Source of the DNA: Iodidimonas nitroreducens
Lineage (GTDB): Bacteria; Pseudomonadota; Alphaproteobacteria; Sphingomonadales; Rhodothalassiaceae
DNA: 64,000 bases
Direction: 5' to 3' (one strand)
NCBI RefSeq assembly: GCF_008579165.1
Contig: NZ_BKCN01000005.1
Shown: piece after piece, positions 44,519-54,934 of the stretch
How positions within the stretch are numbered: the first letter of the stretch is position 1
Layout: every line of letters starts with the position of its first letter
Made by a program: the position numbers and the translations under genes
The notes under the pieces: generated by a model
The model's database searches: none
What the model saw: the letters and a program-made list of their open reading frames with translations, nothing else
What the model was told of the DNA's origin: nothing

Positions 44519-45240
44519 CGGAGGCCCCTTCATTCGCCCTTGATCGCCGGGTTCTGGGCCTGTTTGAAACGCCGGTGATCGTCTCGAAGCTTGCAGGGGC
44601 GGCGGCGATCAATGCCGCGCTCGTCCCGCTCATCCACGCCCGGCGGCAGGGGCATCAGGGGATTGCGCGCTCCAATATTCTGGGCTGGCATTCCGATACG
44701 AACATGATCGAATGGGGCGGCGAGGCGGCGGCGGATCTGTTGCGCCATCTGATCAGGCTGTGCGATCTGCAGATCCATGATAGCGGGGCCGTGGCCGATG
44801 CGCCGCCGCGCTTTATCTGGTCATTTGATATGTGGGCCAATCTGTCGATGCGCGGGGCATCCAATCAGGGCCATGCCCATCCCGGGGCTTTATGGTCGGC
44901 GGTTTATTATGTCGAAGATGGCTATCAGGGGTCAAAGGATCCGGCCTTAGGGGGCGAACTGGTTCTTTATGATCCGCGCTATCCGATGAATGCCATGTAT
45001 GCGCCCGATATCTGGCTGAAAGACAGCCGCGAGGGCGTGCAGGCCCGCGAGCAATATATCCGCCCGGCCACAGGGCGAATGGTGGTGTTTCCATCCTGGC
45101 TGATGCATTCGGTGCGGCCCTATCATGGTGATGCTGAACGGATTTCGGTGGCGATCAATCTCAGCCTTGTGCCAGCGCCCATTGATGCGCCCATTGATGC
45201 CCCCATTGATGCCCAATCTTCGAACGAGAAGGCCTCATGA
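44515..45240 (+). CDS. putative 2OG-Fe(II) oxygenase (TIGR02466-like)
   Basis: A 241-residue protein starting as ATGA-type overlap (GTG) with the previous stop. It resembles the TIGR02466 group: LFETPVIVSKL at the start, NILGWHSDTNM, SMRGASNQGHAHPGALWSAVYYV (iron-ligand His region), GRMVVFPSWLMHSVRPYHGDAERISVAINL (distal His, Arg). The C-terminus carries a short PIDA repeat. Function unknown; its place in a fatty-acid operon may hint at an acyl substrate, but that is a guess. Confidence 0.78.
   Translation: MTEAPSFALDRRVLGLFETPVIVSKLAGAAAINAALVPLIHARRQGHQGIARSNILGWHSDTNMIEWGGEAAADLLRHLIRLCDLQIHDSGAVADAPPRFIWSFDMWANLSMRGASNQGHAHPGALWSAVYYVEDGYQGSKDPALGGELVLYDPRYPMNAMYAPDIWLKDSREGVQAREQYIRPATGRMVVFPSWLMHSVRPYHGDAERISVAINLSLVPAPIDAPIDAPIDAQSSNEKAS
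45175..45210. repeat. three 12-bp tandem repeats in the TIGR02466-like gene
   Basis: Units GCGCCCATTGAT, GCGCCCATTGAT and GCCCCCATTGAT encode three copies of A-P-I-D near the C-terminus. The copy number is in frame and may vary between strains. Confidence 0.85.
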
Positions 45241-46409
45241 ACCCTCCCTCTGTACACGCCCGCCCGCCCGATCCCGATCATCATCTGCCTGCCGCTGATG
45301 ATGATGCGGGGGCCTTGCGCTATCCCATCAAGGATGCACCCGCATCGGGAGGCACCCATGCCATTGCGGCGGGCATCACTTGGCTGCGGATGCCGCTTCC
45401 CTGGTCTTTGGATCATATCAATCTTTATCTGATTGATGAGGGGGATAGCTGGTCCCTCATCGATTCCGGGGTGCGCAGCGATGAGGCCATCGCTTTGTGG
45501 CGCGATCTCTTTGCCAATCAATTGCAGGGTCGGCCCATCTCGCGCATGATTGTGACCCATCATCATCCCGATCATCTGGGGCTGGCGGGCTGGGTGGCCG
45601 AACAGTTTAAGGCTCCGATTCTGGCCTCGCGCTCGGCCTATCTGCTGGCGCGCAGCCTGCTGCTTGATGTTCGCGATGAAGCGCCTGCTGAAGCTTTGGA
45701 TTTTGCCCGGCGCACCGGCTTTACCGAGGCGATGATCGAAAAAATCCGCCTTGGCGGTTGGGGCAATTTCAATCAGGTCGTCTGGCCCCTGCCCATCGGC
45801 TATCAAAGGATGGCGGGCGGGGATCGCCTTTCCTTGGGCGGCACATCATGGCATCTGATTGAAACCGCAGGCCATGCGCCGGGGCATATCAGCCTTTATA
45901 GCCCGGATCGCAAAATCCTTATTTCGGGGGATCAGGTGCTGCCGCGCATCAGTTCCAATGTTTCGGTTTATCCCACCGAGCCGGATGGCAATCCTTTGGA
46001 TGAATGGCTCACCGGCCTTGCCCGCCTGCGGGCCCTGCCTGATGATACGCTGGTGCTGCCCTCCCATAACGAGCCTTTCTATGGCCTTCGGGCACGGCTC
46101 GATGCCCTGATCCACAAGCATGTGTCGCGGCTGAATGGGGTGGTGGCTTTATGCGAAAAACCGGCCACTGCCATCGATATTTTCCCGGCGCTGTTTCGCC
46201 GCCGGGTGCGGGGGATGGAATTTTCCATGGCGGCGGGCGAGGCGGTGGCGCATCTGCATTTTCTGCTGGCGCTGGGCGTTGTCTCGCGCACTGTTGAAGA
46301 TGGCGTTGCACGTTTTCAGCGAAAAGCCGATTATGATGAAACCGCTGTGCGTAAAAAGCTTGATCAGATCACCGAACAGGAAAGGAATGCGGCGCCATGG
46401 GCAGCCTGA
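45237..46409 (+). CDS. MBL-fold metallo-hydrolase
   Basis: A 390-residue metallo-beta-lactamase-fold hydrolase. The zinc motif THHHPDHLG is complete, with further ligands in TAGHAPGHISLY and ISGDQVLP and a late SHNEPFYG. A C-terminal winged-helix-like part (about 290-385) is common in this family (LACTB2/GloB-like). It starts four bases inside the previous gene and overlaps the SDR gene by 13 bases. The substrate may be an acyl-thioester, given the neighbours, but this is inferred. Confidence 0.88.
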   Translation: MNPPSVHARPPDPDHHLPAADDDAGALRYPIKDAPASGGTHAIAAGITWLRMPLPWSLDHINLYLIDEGDSWSLIDSGVRSDEAIALWRDLFANQLQGRPISRMIVTHHHPDHLGLAGWVAEQFKAPILASRSAYLLARSLLLDVRDEAPAEALDFARRTGFTEAMIEKIRLGGWGNFNQVVWPLPIGYQRMAGGDRLSLGGTSWHLIETAGHAPGHISLYSPDRKILISGDQVLPRISSNVSVYPTEPDGNPLDEWLTGLARLRALPDDTLVLPSHNEPFYGLRARLDALIHKHVSRLNGVVALCEKPATAIDIFPALFRRRVRGMEFSMAAGEAVAHLHFLLALGVVSRTVEDGVARFQRKADYDETAVRKKLDQITEQERNAAPWAA

Positions 46410-47218
46410 AGAATAAAACGATTTTCATTACCGGTGCGAGCCGGGGGATCGGCCTTGCGATTGGCAAACGCGCTGCCGCCGATGGCGCGAATGTGGTGAT
46501 TGCGGCGAAAACCGCCGATCCGCACCCCAAACTTGAAGGCACCATCTTTACTGCCGCCAAAGAGATCGAGGCCGCAGGCGGAAAGGCCCTGCCGCTGGTG
46601 GTGGATGTGCGCGAAGAACAGGCGGTATTGTCGGCGGTTGAGGCGGCGGTGGCGCAGTTTGGCGGCATCGATATATTGATTAATAATGCCAGCGCCATTC
46701 AGTTGAGCGGCACCCTTGCCACCGATATGAAGCGCTATGATCTGATGCACCAGATCAATACGCGCGGTACATTTTTATGTTCAAAGCTGTGTTTGCCGCA
46801 TCTTTTGAAGGCGGAAAATCCCCATGTGCTCAATTTATCGCCGCCGCTGAATATGGAAGAGCGGTGGTTTGCCCCCCATGTGGCTTATACCATGGCCAAA
46901 TTCGGCATGAGCATGTGTGTTCTGGGGATGGCCGGTGAATTCCGCGACAAGGGGGTCGCCTTCAATGCCCTGTGGCCGCGCACGGCGATTGCCACGGCGG
47001 CGGTGGCCAATCTTCTGGGCGGCGATGACATGGTCAAGGCCTCGCGCAAGCCCGAAATCATGGCGGATGCGGCGCATTGGATCCTCACCCGGCCATCCCG
47101 GGAATTGACCGGCCAGTTTCTGATCGATGACGAGGTGCTGGCCAAAGCCGGGATCACCGATCTGAGCGGCTATGCCGTTGATCCCAGCAAAAAGCTGATG
47201 CCCGATTTCTTCATCTGA
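46397..47218 (+). CDS. short-chain dehydrogenase (HSDL2-like)
   Basis: A 273-residue NAD(P)-dependent oxidoreductase. Cofactor motif TGASRGIGLA, NNASAI and the catalytic YTMAK (with NLSPPLNMEERWFAPHVAYTMAK). The NLSPP segment and WPRTAIATAAV match the HSDL2/SDR group linked to fatty-acid metabolism in peroxisomes and bacteria. It overlaps the MBL gene and precedes the acyl-CoA ligase by about 45 bases. Confidence 0.88.
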   Translation: MGSLKNKTIFITGASRGIGLAIGKRAAADGANVVIAAKTADPHPKLEGTIFTAAKEIEAAGGKALPLVVDVREEQAVLSAVEAAVAQFGGIDILINNASAIQLSGTLATDMKRYDLMHQINTRGTFLCSKLCLPHLLKAENPHVLNLSPPLNMEERWFAPHVAYTMAKFGMSMCVLGMAGEFRDKGVAFNALWPRTAIATAAVANLLGGDDMVKASRKPEIMADAAHWILTRPSRELTGQFLIDDEVLAKAGITDLSGYAVDPSKKLMPDFFI

Positions 47219-47263
47219 TTGCCCTTTGCCCCCATCGCTCAAGACCTATTCCGGAGACCCCTG

Positions 47264-48966
47264 ATGACTGATAAGCCCTGGTTGCAGCATTATCCTCAAG
47301 AGATCGATTGGGGGCAGACGATCAAAGCCCGGCCCCTGCATGATCTGCTGGTGGATGCCGCCAAAGAATGGCCCGATCATGTGCATATGGCTTCATGGGG
47401 CGCGATATCACCTATCGGGAAAGCGCCGATCTGGTGGAGCGGGCGGCGAAAGGCTTTCAAAAGCTGGGGGTGAAAAAAGGCGTGCGCGTGGGGCTTTTTC
47501 TGCCCAATTGCCCGCAATTCATCATCTGCTATTACGGCATTTTGCGGGCTGGCGGCACGGTGGTTAATTTCTCGCCGCTTTATTCGGTGCCGGAATTATT
47601 GGCGCAGGTCGAAGACAGCGAAACCGACATCATGGTGACCCTTGATCTCAAAGCCCTTTACCCGCAGATGGCCGAGGTATTTTCCCAAAGCCGGTTGAAA
47701 AAGCTGCTGATCTGCCGCTTTGCTGAAATGCTGCCCTTTTGGAAATCATTGGGCTTTCAGCTTTTCAAAAAAGATATGCGCTCAGCCATTCCCAAAAATG
47801 ACGATCATGTGCCCTTTTCATGGCTGATCGCTCAAGGACAGGATCCGCAGCCTGTCAGCACCGATCCTCATGCAGATGTGGCGGTGTTGCAATATACCGG
47901 CGGCACCACGGGCACGCCAAAGGGGGCGATGCTCACCCATGCCAATCTATCGATCAATGCCGCCCAAACCCTTTATTGGGACCCATCCTTAAAGCCCGGC
48001 GAGGATGTGATGCTGGGGGCTTTGCCCTTGTTCCATGTTTTTGCCATGACTTTGGTGATGAATGCCTCGACTTTGGGCGGCGCGAAGATCGTTCTGATGC
48101 CGAAATTCGAGCTTGAAGAAGCCCTGCGTCTGGCCGCTGAGCATAAGGTGACCCTGATGCCCGGCGTGCCGACGATGTTTACCGCCATTCTCAATCACAA
48201 GGATTTAGGACGGTTTGATCTGTCATCCCTGCGCAGTTGTTTTTCGGGCGGGGCGCCTTTGCCTGCCGAGGTGAAACGCCGGTTTGAGGCGGCCATCCCC
48301 GGGGTTATCGTCAATGAAGGCTATGGCCTCACGGAAAGCTCACCCACCGCCTGCGCCAATCCGGTGCAAGGCAAGCAAAAGCCGGGCTCCATCGGCCTGC
48401 CGGTGCCGGGCACCGAGATCGTGATCATCGATCGTGACGATCCGAAGAAAACCATGCCTTTGGGCGAGGTGGGGGAAATCTGCGTGCGCGGGCCGCAGGT
48501 GATGAAGGGCTATTGGAACAAGCCTGCGGAAACGGCTGCGGTGATGGAAGGCGATCTGCTGCGGACCGGGGATATCGGCTATATGGATGAGGAAGGCTAC
48601 AGCTTCATCATTGATCGCTCGAAGGATCTGATTTTGGTGGGGGGGTTCAATGTCTTTCCGCGCAATGTGGAAGAAGCCATCTACAAGCATCCATCGGTGC
48701 AGGAAACCACGGTGATCGGGGTGCCCGATGCCTATCGCGGCGAGGCCCCCAAAGCCTTTGTGGTGCTGAAAGAAGGCCATGATCTGGGCGACGACAAACT
48801 TTTGGCCTTTTTGCGTGATCATCTGGGCAAACATGAATTGCCCCGAGAGATCGAATTCCGCAAGGCTTTGCCTAAAACCATGGTGGGAAAATTATCAAAG
48901 AAAGAGCTTGTCGCCGAGGAGCGGGCCAAGTACGAGGCAAAGACAGACGCGCGCGATCAGGCCTAA
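47264..48966 (+). CDS. fadD: long-chain fatty-acid--CoA ligase (frameshifted)
   Basis: About 567 residues after restoring one C at 47391. It is an AMP-forming acyl-CoA synthetase: YTGGTTGTPKGAMLTH (P-loop-like), NEGYGLTESSPTACANP, GDLLRTGDIGYMDEEGY, and DRSKDLILVGGFNVFPRNVE; the catalytic Lys lies in KALPKTMVGKLSKKEL. It activates fatty acids for the beta-oxidation enzymes encoded upstream. GGAGA precedes ATG 47264. It is the last gene of the operon starting at 42725. Confidence 0.92.
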
Positions 48967-49099
48967 AAAAGTGCGACTGCGGATTTTTGCGCCGTCCTGT
49001 CTTTTGCAGGGCGGGCTTGGGTCTTTGGTTGAACGGGGATGGCTGGTGCTCTATGTCTGATCTCTTGTGAAGATGGTCTAAAACAAAGGCTGAGGCTTG

Positions 49100-49357
49100 A
49101 TGACCAAAAAAACGGATGACATGCCTGAAGACATTGCGGCTCTGGCTTTTGAAGATGCCTTGAAAGAGCTGGAACAGATTGTCGGGCGTCTTGAACAGGG
49201 GTCGGTCAGTCTGGAGCAATCGATCGATATCTATACACGCGGCTCGTTTTTGAAACGGCATTGTGAAAACAAGCTCAAACGCGCAGAAGAGCGAATTGAA
49301 AAAATCACCCTCAATAAAGAGGGAACAGCCGGGCTGGAGGCATTCAACGATCAATGA
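49100..49357 (+). CDS. xseB: exodeoxyribonuclease VII small subunit
   Basis: An 85-residue helical protein with the XseB signature: LAFEDALKELEQIVGRLEQG, SLEQSIDIYTRGSFLKRHCE and KLKRAEERIEKI. It binds the large XseA subunit of ExoVII. It opens the xseB-ispA-dxs-tlyA operon, a common order in Alphaproteobacteria; its stop overlaps the ispA start (ATGA). Confidence 0.95.
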   Translation: MTKKTDDMPEDIAALAFEDALKELEQIVGRLEQGSVSLEQSIDIYTRGSFLKRHCENKLKRAEERIEKITLNKEGTAGLEAFNDQ

Positions 49358-50264
49358 CAATGACCATGGTGCAGGATTTTTCGGGCCTTGAAGCGGCGCT
49401 TGGCGATGTGTCGCACGCCCTTGGCGAAACTTTTGATGCATTGCTGCCGGTGCCGGAAAGTGACGATGGCCGGGTGGTCGAGGCGATGCGCTATGCGCTT
49501 TTTGCCGGGGGCAAGCGCCTGCGGCCCTTTTTGCTGCGCGCTACCGCCGATCTGTTTGGGGTGAGCCTCACCTCAAGCCTCAGGGCCGGGGCCGCGATTG
49601 AATGCATTCACAGCTATTCTTTGGTTCATGATGATCTGCCCGCCATGGATGATGATGATCTCAGGCGCGGCAAGCCCACGGTGCATAAAGCCTTTGATGA
49701 GGCAACGGCCATTCTGGCGGGCGATGCGCTGCTCACTTTTGCCTTTGAGATTTTATCGGATGAAAGCACCCATGCCGATCCCCGGGTGCGGGCGCAGCTT
49801 GTATCGGTTGCAGCGCGGGCTTCGGGCCATCATGGTATGGTGGGAGGCCAGATGCTCGATCTGGCAGCCGAGCACAAGCAGCTGACGGAACGCGACATCA
49901 TTCGTTTGCAGCAGATGAAAACCGGTGCTCTGATTGTATCGGCTGTTGAAATGGGGGCGGTGCTGGGGAAAGCATCCACCATGCCCGCCATGCCTTGGTG
50001 GCCTATGCCCGGGCCATGGGGCTGGCTTTTCAGATTGCCGATGATCTTCTGGATGCCACCGCCTCGGCCGATGAAATGGGTAAGGCAACGGGCAAGGATG
50101 CGGCGGCGGGCAAGGCCACCCTCGTTTCCCTGTGGGGCGAAGATGCAGCCCGGGAAAAAGCTGAAATCCTGACCGATCAGGCCTTGAGTTATTTGAAAGA
50201 ATTTGGAAGTAAAGCGGAACTTTTGCGTGAAGTGGCACAGTTTGCTATTCATCGCAGGCGCTGA
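49354..50264 (+). CDS. ispA: farnesyl/geranyl diphosphate synthase (frameshifted)
   Basis: About 303 residues after restoring one C in the CC at 49979-49980. It is a trans-isoprenyl diphosphate synthase: FAGGKRLRPFLL, the first Asp-rich motif HDDLPAMDDDDLRRGKPT, the GGQMLDL block and the second Asp motif QIADDLLD. It condenses IPP with DMAPP/GPP to FPP for quinones and polyprenols. The gene follows xseB with overlap and precedes dxs, which feeds the same pathway. Confidence 0.93.
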
Positions 50265-50385
50265 AGCCTTTACTCTGCTGCCAGTTTTGTGGCCTGCTTT
50301 GGTCGACCGGTTATTCAGCCGACTTTAAAAGCCCATGAGATTGCAGAAGAAACGGCCCATAAATAGAGAATACAGGTGAATTGAC

Positions 50386-52311
50386 GTGTCCAGGAAGCCC
50401 GAAACCCCGCTGCTCGACAAGGTTCATGTTCCCGCTGATCTGCGGTCATTGAAGCCCAATCAGTTGAAAGATGTGGCAGATGAATTGCGCGCTGAAATGA
50501 TTTCGGCGGTCTCGACCACGGGTGGGCATTTCGGCTCCGGCCTTGGGGTGGTGGAACTGACCGTGGCCCTGCATTATGTGTTCAACACCCCTGATGACAA
50601 GCTGATCTGGGATGTGGGCCATCAATGCTATCCTCATAAAATTCTGACCGGTCGGCGGGATCGCATTCGCACCCTGCGTCAGGGCGGCGGACTTTCGGGG
50701 TTCACCAAACGGTCGGAAAGCGAATATGATCCCTTTGGGGCCGCCCATTCCTCGACCTCGATCTCGGCCGCCATCGGCATGGCGGTGGCCAATCGCTTTG
50801 CCGGAAAAGCGGATAAATCCATTGCGGTGATCGGCGATGGCGCGATGAGCGCGGGCATGGCTTATGAAGCGATGAACAATGCGGGCGAGGCGGGTAACCG
50901 GCTCGTGGTCATCCTCAATGATAATGATATGTCGATTGCCCCACCCGTGGGGGCGATGAGTGCCTATCTGAGCCGGGTTTTGTCATCGCGGGAATATCTG
51001 TCGATCCGTGATATTGGCCGGTCGATCTTCAAACGCCTGCCAAAGCCGCTTGGGGATACGGCGCGCCGGGCCGAGGAATATGCCCGGGGGCTGGCCACCG
51101 GCGGCACCTTGTTTGAAGAAATGGGCTTTTATTATATCGGCCCCATTGATGGCCATAATATGGATCATCTGCTGCCGGTTCTCGAAAATGTGCGGGATGC
51201 AAAAGAAGGCCCGATTCTGGTCCATGTGGTGACCGAAAAAGGGCGTGGCCATCCCTTTGGCAAGGCAGCGGCGGATAAATATCATGCCGTTCCAAAATTC
51301 GATGTGGTCACCGGCGAACTGAAAAAATCCGCCTCGAACGCCCCCCAATATACCAAGGTTTTCGCCAATGCTCTGGTGCAGGAAGCCGAAAAGGACGAGC
51401 GGGTCGTGGCCATCAGCGCGGCCATGCCATCGGGCACCGGGCTTGATATTTTCGGCAAGAAATTTCCCGACCGCAGCTTTGATGTGGCATTGCCGAACAA
51501 CATGCGGTGACCTTTGCCGCCGGGATGGCAGCCGAGGGCATGAGGCCCTTTGCAGCGATTTATTCCACCTTTTTGCAGCGCGCCTATGATCAATTGGTGC
51601 ATGATGTGGCGATCCAGAAGCTGCCCGTGCGCTTTGCCATTGATCGCGCGGGGCTGGTGGGATCGGATGGGCAAACCCATGCCGGTTCTTTTGATGTCAC
51701 TTATCTTTCAACCTGCCCAATATGATTGTGATGGCGGCGGGCGATGAAGCCGATCTGATGCATATGGTTTCCACCGCTGCGGCTTATGATGAGGGGCCCA
51801 TGGCCTTTCGCTATCCCCGGGGCGAGGGCTTGGGCGTTGAACTGCCGGCCTTTGGCTCGCCTCTTGAAATCGGCAAGGGCCGCATTTTGAAAGAAGCTCC
51901 AAAGTCGCCATCCTGTCATTGGGGGGGCGCTTGGGCGAGGCGCTGAAGGCGGCGCAAGAGCTTGATCTGCGTGGATTATCCACAACGGTTGCGGATGCCC
52001 GCTTTGCCAAGCCCCTTGATCAGGCGTTGATCCGGGATCTGGCCGCTCATCATGAGGTTCTGATCACCATCGAGGAAGGATCGATTGGCGGTTTTGGCTC
52101 TCATGTTCTGGAATATCTTTCCGCTGAAGGGCTTTTGGATGGCGGCAGCTTCAAATTGCGGACGATGAAACTGCCCGATCTGTTCCAGGATCATGACAGC
52201 CCGGAAAAGCAATATGAACAGGCGCGGCTTACCGCCCCTTATATCGTTGAACTGGCCATGCGCACTTTGGGGCGCAATGATCTGGAAGATGCGCATAAGG
52301 CGATGGCCTGA
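50386..52311 (+). CDS. dxs: 1-deoxy-D-xylulose-5-phosphate synthase (three frameshifts)
   Basis: About 642 residues after three repairs: G in the GG at 51486-51487, A in the AA at 51710-51711 and G near 51896. It is the TPP-dependent first enzyme of the MEP pathway. Seen: GGHFGSGLGVVELTVAL, DVGHQCYPHKILTGR, TPP motif IGDGAMSAGMAYEAMNNAG, restored GIAEQHAVTFAAGMA, and RFAIDRAGLVGSDGQTHAG. GTG 50386 has AGGTGA six bases upstream. All three breaks are single-base losses, and an essential gene is unlikely to carry them, which supports sequencing error. Confidence 0.94.
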
Positions 52312-52342
52312 TCCCGGTGATGAAGGCCGGGGCTGAGGACGG

Positions 52343-53088
52343 ATGAAACCAGGAAAAACCCGCGCCGATGTGGCCCTTGTAGATCGCGGTCTGGTTGAAA
52401 GCCGGGCGAAAGCGCAGGCGCTTTTGATGGCCGGTCAGGTTTTTTCAAAAGAAGCGCGGATCACCAAGGCCGGGCAGATGATCGGCGATGATCAGCCCTT
52501 GAGGTGCGCGGCCAGCCCCATCCATGGGTTTCCCGGGGTGGGGTGAAGCTTGCCCATGGGATGGAGACATTCGGCCTCACGGCAGACGGGCTGACGGCGA
52601 TTGATGTGGGGGCCTCTACCGGCGGGTTCAGCGATGTGTTGCGTCAGGCGGGGGCGGCCAAAATCTATGCCGTTGATGTGGGGCATGGGCAATTGGCCTG
52701 GTCTTTGCGCAGTGATCCGCGCATCATCGTGATGGAGCGCACCAATGCCCGCCATCTGGATCAGGCGCTGATCCCCGAACCGGTGGATATTGTGGTGTGC
52801 GATGCCAGCTTCATCGGCCTTGAAACGGTTTTGCCCGCTGCTTTGTCGCTTTGTCGGCCCGGGGCGTGGCTGCTGGCCCTGATCAAGCCGCAATTCGAGG
52901 TGGGCAAAGGCCGGGTGGGCGCGAAAGGCGTGGTGCGCGATCCGGCCTTGCATGATGAGGTGTGTGCGCGGATAAAGGCATGGCTTCAATCGCTCGATGG
53001 CTGGCAGGTTCTGGGGATCAGCGAAAGCCCGATTACCGGCCCCGAGGGCAACAAGGAATTTCTCATTGCCGCACGCTATGACGGATAA
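52343..53088 (+). CDS. tlyA: TlyA-family RNA methyltransferase (frameshifted)
   Basis: About 248 residues after restoring one G at 52501. An N-terminal S4 RNA-binding domain (RADVALVDRGLVESRAKAQA, with EVRGQPHPWVSRGGVKL) is followed by an FtsJ/RrmJ-type methyltransferase domain (DVGASTGGFSDVLRQAG, CDASFIGLETVLPAAL, ALIKPQFEVGKG). TlyA 2'-O-methylates rRNA. It lies 30 bases after dxs in the usual operon order, and its end overlaps the next start. Confidence 0.93.
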
Positions 53089-54412
53089 GCCAAAAGGCCG
53101 AAAAAGCCCCTCATCCAAAGCCGCGAAATCCAAAGCATCCCTGTCGAAGGGGCGGCCTATGCGCTTGCGGATCGAACGGATCGGGGCGCAGGGGGATGGG
53201 ATCGCCCAAACCGGCGATGGTCCCATTTTCGTGCCCTTTACCCTAGCGGGCGATGAGATCGATGCCTGGCTGGAACCCGGCCCCCGCGGCACCATTCGCG
53301 CCCAGATGGAGGGCCTGATCACCCCCGGGCCGGGGCGTCAGGATGCCCCCTGCCGCCATCATGGGCAATGCGGGGGATGCAGCCTTCAGCATCTGGATGC
53401 CGATCTTTATGCCCGCTGGGTGGCGGATCGCGTGCAGATGGCGATGGCCCAGCATGGCTTGGGGGATTGCCCGATGGCCCCGCCGCAGATCAGCCCGCCG
53501 AGCAGCCGGCGGCGGCTTTCCCTGAAGGCCATGCGCACCAGCCGGGGCGTTCTTTTGGGATTTGCCATGCGTCAAAGCCATCATCTGGTGGATGTGCGCC
53601 AGTGCCCGGTGGCAAGGCCCTCGCTTGTGGCTCTGTTCAAACCCCTGCGCGCTTTGCTGCACGATCTGATGCCTTTGCGCGCGGCTTCGGTGATCAGCCT
53701 GACCGAGGCGGATAATGGCATCGATATGGTGATCGATGGCGGGATCGCCCCGGGGCTTTCCATGCGCGAGGCTTTGGCCGCTTTCGCCCAAAGCCGTGAT
53801 ATCGCCAGTCTTCATGTGATGGAGGATGGTTTATGCGATCCGGTGGCGGTCAATCGCCGGGTCGAGATGGTGTTTGATGGCATCCCCGTGCCCCTGCCGC
53901 CCGGGGGCTTCATTCAGGCCACGGCCGAGGGCGAAGCGGCGCTTCGTGCTTTGATGCTGGAATGGCTGGAGGGCGCACAAAATTGTGTGGATCTGTTTGC
54001 GGGGATCGGTACCTTCAGCTTTCCCCTGGCCCGGCGGGCGCGGGTGCTGGCGGTTGAAGGGGCGCGCACGGCCCTTGATGCCTTGCAAAGCGGGGTGAAT
54101 AAAGCGTCCCATTTAAAAGGGCTGACGGCACTGCATCGTGATCTGTTTCGTCGGCCTTTATCGGCGGCGGAGCTTGCCCCCTTTGATGGCCTGATCATCG
54201 ATCCCCCGCGCGCCGGGGCGGTGGCCCAGATGGGGGAAATCGCCAAAAGCGGGGTGCGAACGGTGGTGGCTTTTTCCTGTAATCCCAACAGCTTTGCCCG
54301 GGATGCCCGGATTTTGGTGGATGGCGGCTATCAATTATGCCAGATCAGTCCGGTGGATCAGTTTTTATGGTCGCCCCATGTGGAATTGGCGGCCCTGTTT
54401 ACCAAAAGCTGA
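53078..54412 (+). CDS. RumA/RlmD-like 23S rRNA (uracil-5-)-methyltransferase
   Basis: A 444-residue class I SAM methyltransferase with an N-terminal TRAM-like domain (LRIERIGAQGDGIAQTGDGPIFVPFTLAGDEI), a Cys cluster for a 4Fe-4S centre (CRHHGQCGGCSLQHL plus Cys in DVRQCPV), SAM motif CVDLFAGIGTFSFPLA, and the catalytic region IDPPRAGAVAQ and FSCNPNSFARD. It probably makes m5U in 23S rRNA; I do not assign the exact position. ATG 53078 overlaps the tlyA stop; a long basic stretch precedes the TRAM domain. Confidence 0.88.
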   Translation: MTDKPKGRKSPSSKAAKSKASLSKGRPMRLRIERIGAQGDGIAQTGDGPIFVPFTLAGDEIDAWLEPGPRGTIRAQMEGLITPGPGRQDAPCRHHGQCGGCSLQHLDADLYARWVADRVQMAMAQHGLGDCPMAPPQISPPSSRRRLSLKAMRTSRGVLLGFAMRQSHHLVDVRQCPVARPSLVALFKPLRALLHDLMPLRAASVISLTEADNGIDMVIDGGIAPGLSMREALAAFAQSRDIASLHVMEDGLCDPVAVNRRVEMVFDGIPVPLPPGGFIQATAEGEAALRALMLEWLEGAQNCVDLFAGIGTFSFPLARRARVLAVEGARTALDALQSGVNKASHLKGLTALHRDLFRRPLSAAELAPFDGLIIDPPRAGAVAQMGEIAKSGVRTVVAFSCNPNSFARDARILVDGGYQLCQISPVDQFLWSPHVELAALFTKS

Positions 54413-54433
54413 AAGCTGGAAAAGGATGGCTCT

Positions 54434-54892
54434 ATGACCGATTTTCGAACCCTTGATCCTGATTTTTATGTGGCGGCGCAGATTGATCACGATGATCTGG
54501 TGGCGGCGCGCGATAATGGGGTGCGGCTGGTGATCTGCAATCGCCCGGATGGCGAGGATGAAGGCCAGCCCGATGCGCAGACGGTGGCAGAGTGGGCCAA
54601 AGATTTGGGGCTTTCTTTTATGCATCTGCCAATCAGCGGCGGACGTTTCGGACCCGAAACAGTAGCGGCCATGCAAAAAACACTGGATGAAGATGTCAAA
54701 AAGGGCGAGGCTGTTCTGGCCTATTGCCGTTCGGGCACCCGGTCCGCCACCCTGTGGGCGCTGGCAAGCGTGGCATCGGGGCGGCAAAGCACGGATCAGG
54801 TGATCGCTCTGGCGCAGACGGCGGGCTATGATCTCAAGCCTTTAAGCCAGATCCTGCATGGTCTGGGCTCTGGGAATAACTCTAAAAACTAA
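54434..54892 (+). CDS. TIGR01244-like beta-lactamase-hydrolase/phosphatase-type protein
   Basis: A 152-residue protein with a cysteine phosphatase-like loop CRSGTRS (Cys near 109) and the start DFRTLDPDFYVAAQIDHDDLVAARDNGVRLVICNRPDGEDEGQP. This matches the TIGR01244 family of dual-specificity-phosphatase-like, sulfurtransferase-associated proteins (the N-terminal part of BLH). No MBL domain is fused here. It follows the rRNA methyltransferase by 21 bases and precedes the cardiolipin synthase. Activity is unproven. Confidence 0.85.
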   Translation: MTDFRTLDPDFYVAAQIDHDDLVAARDNGVRLVICNRPDGEDEGQPDAQTVAEWAKDLGLSFMHLPISGGRFGPETVAAMQKTLDEDVKKGEAVLAYCRSGTRSATLWALASVASGRQSTDQVIALAQTAGYDLKPLSQILHGLGSGNNSKN

Positions 54893-54934
54893 GGGATCAG
54901 GCAGCAGGGACGAACCGGGGGCATCGCAACACAG

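Noticed and set aside
50386..52311. Programmed frameshifting in dxs
   Set aside because: Three breaks in different runs without slippery heptamers or stimulatory structures, and the same kind of break in fifteen other genes; sequencing undercalls are simpler.
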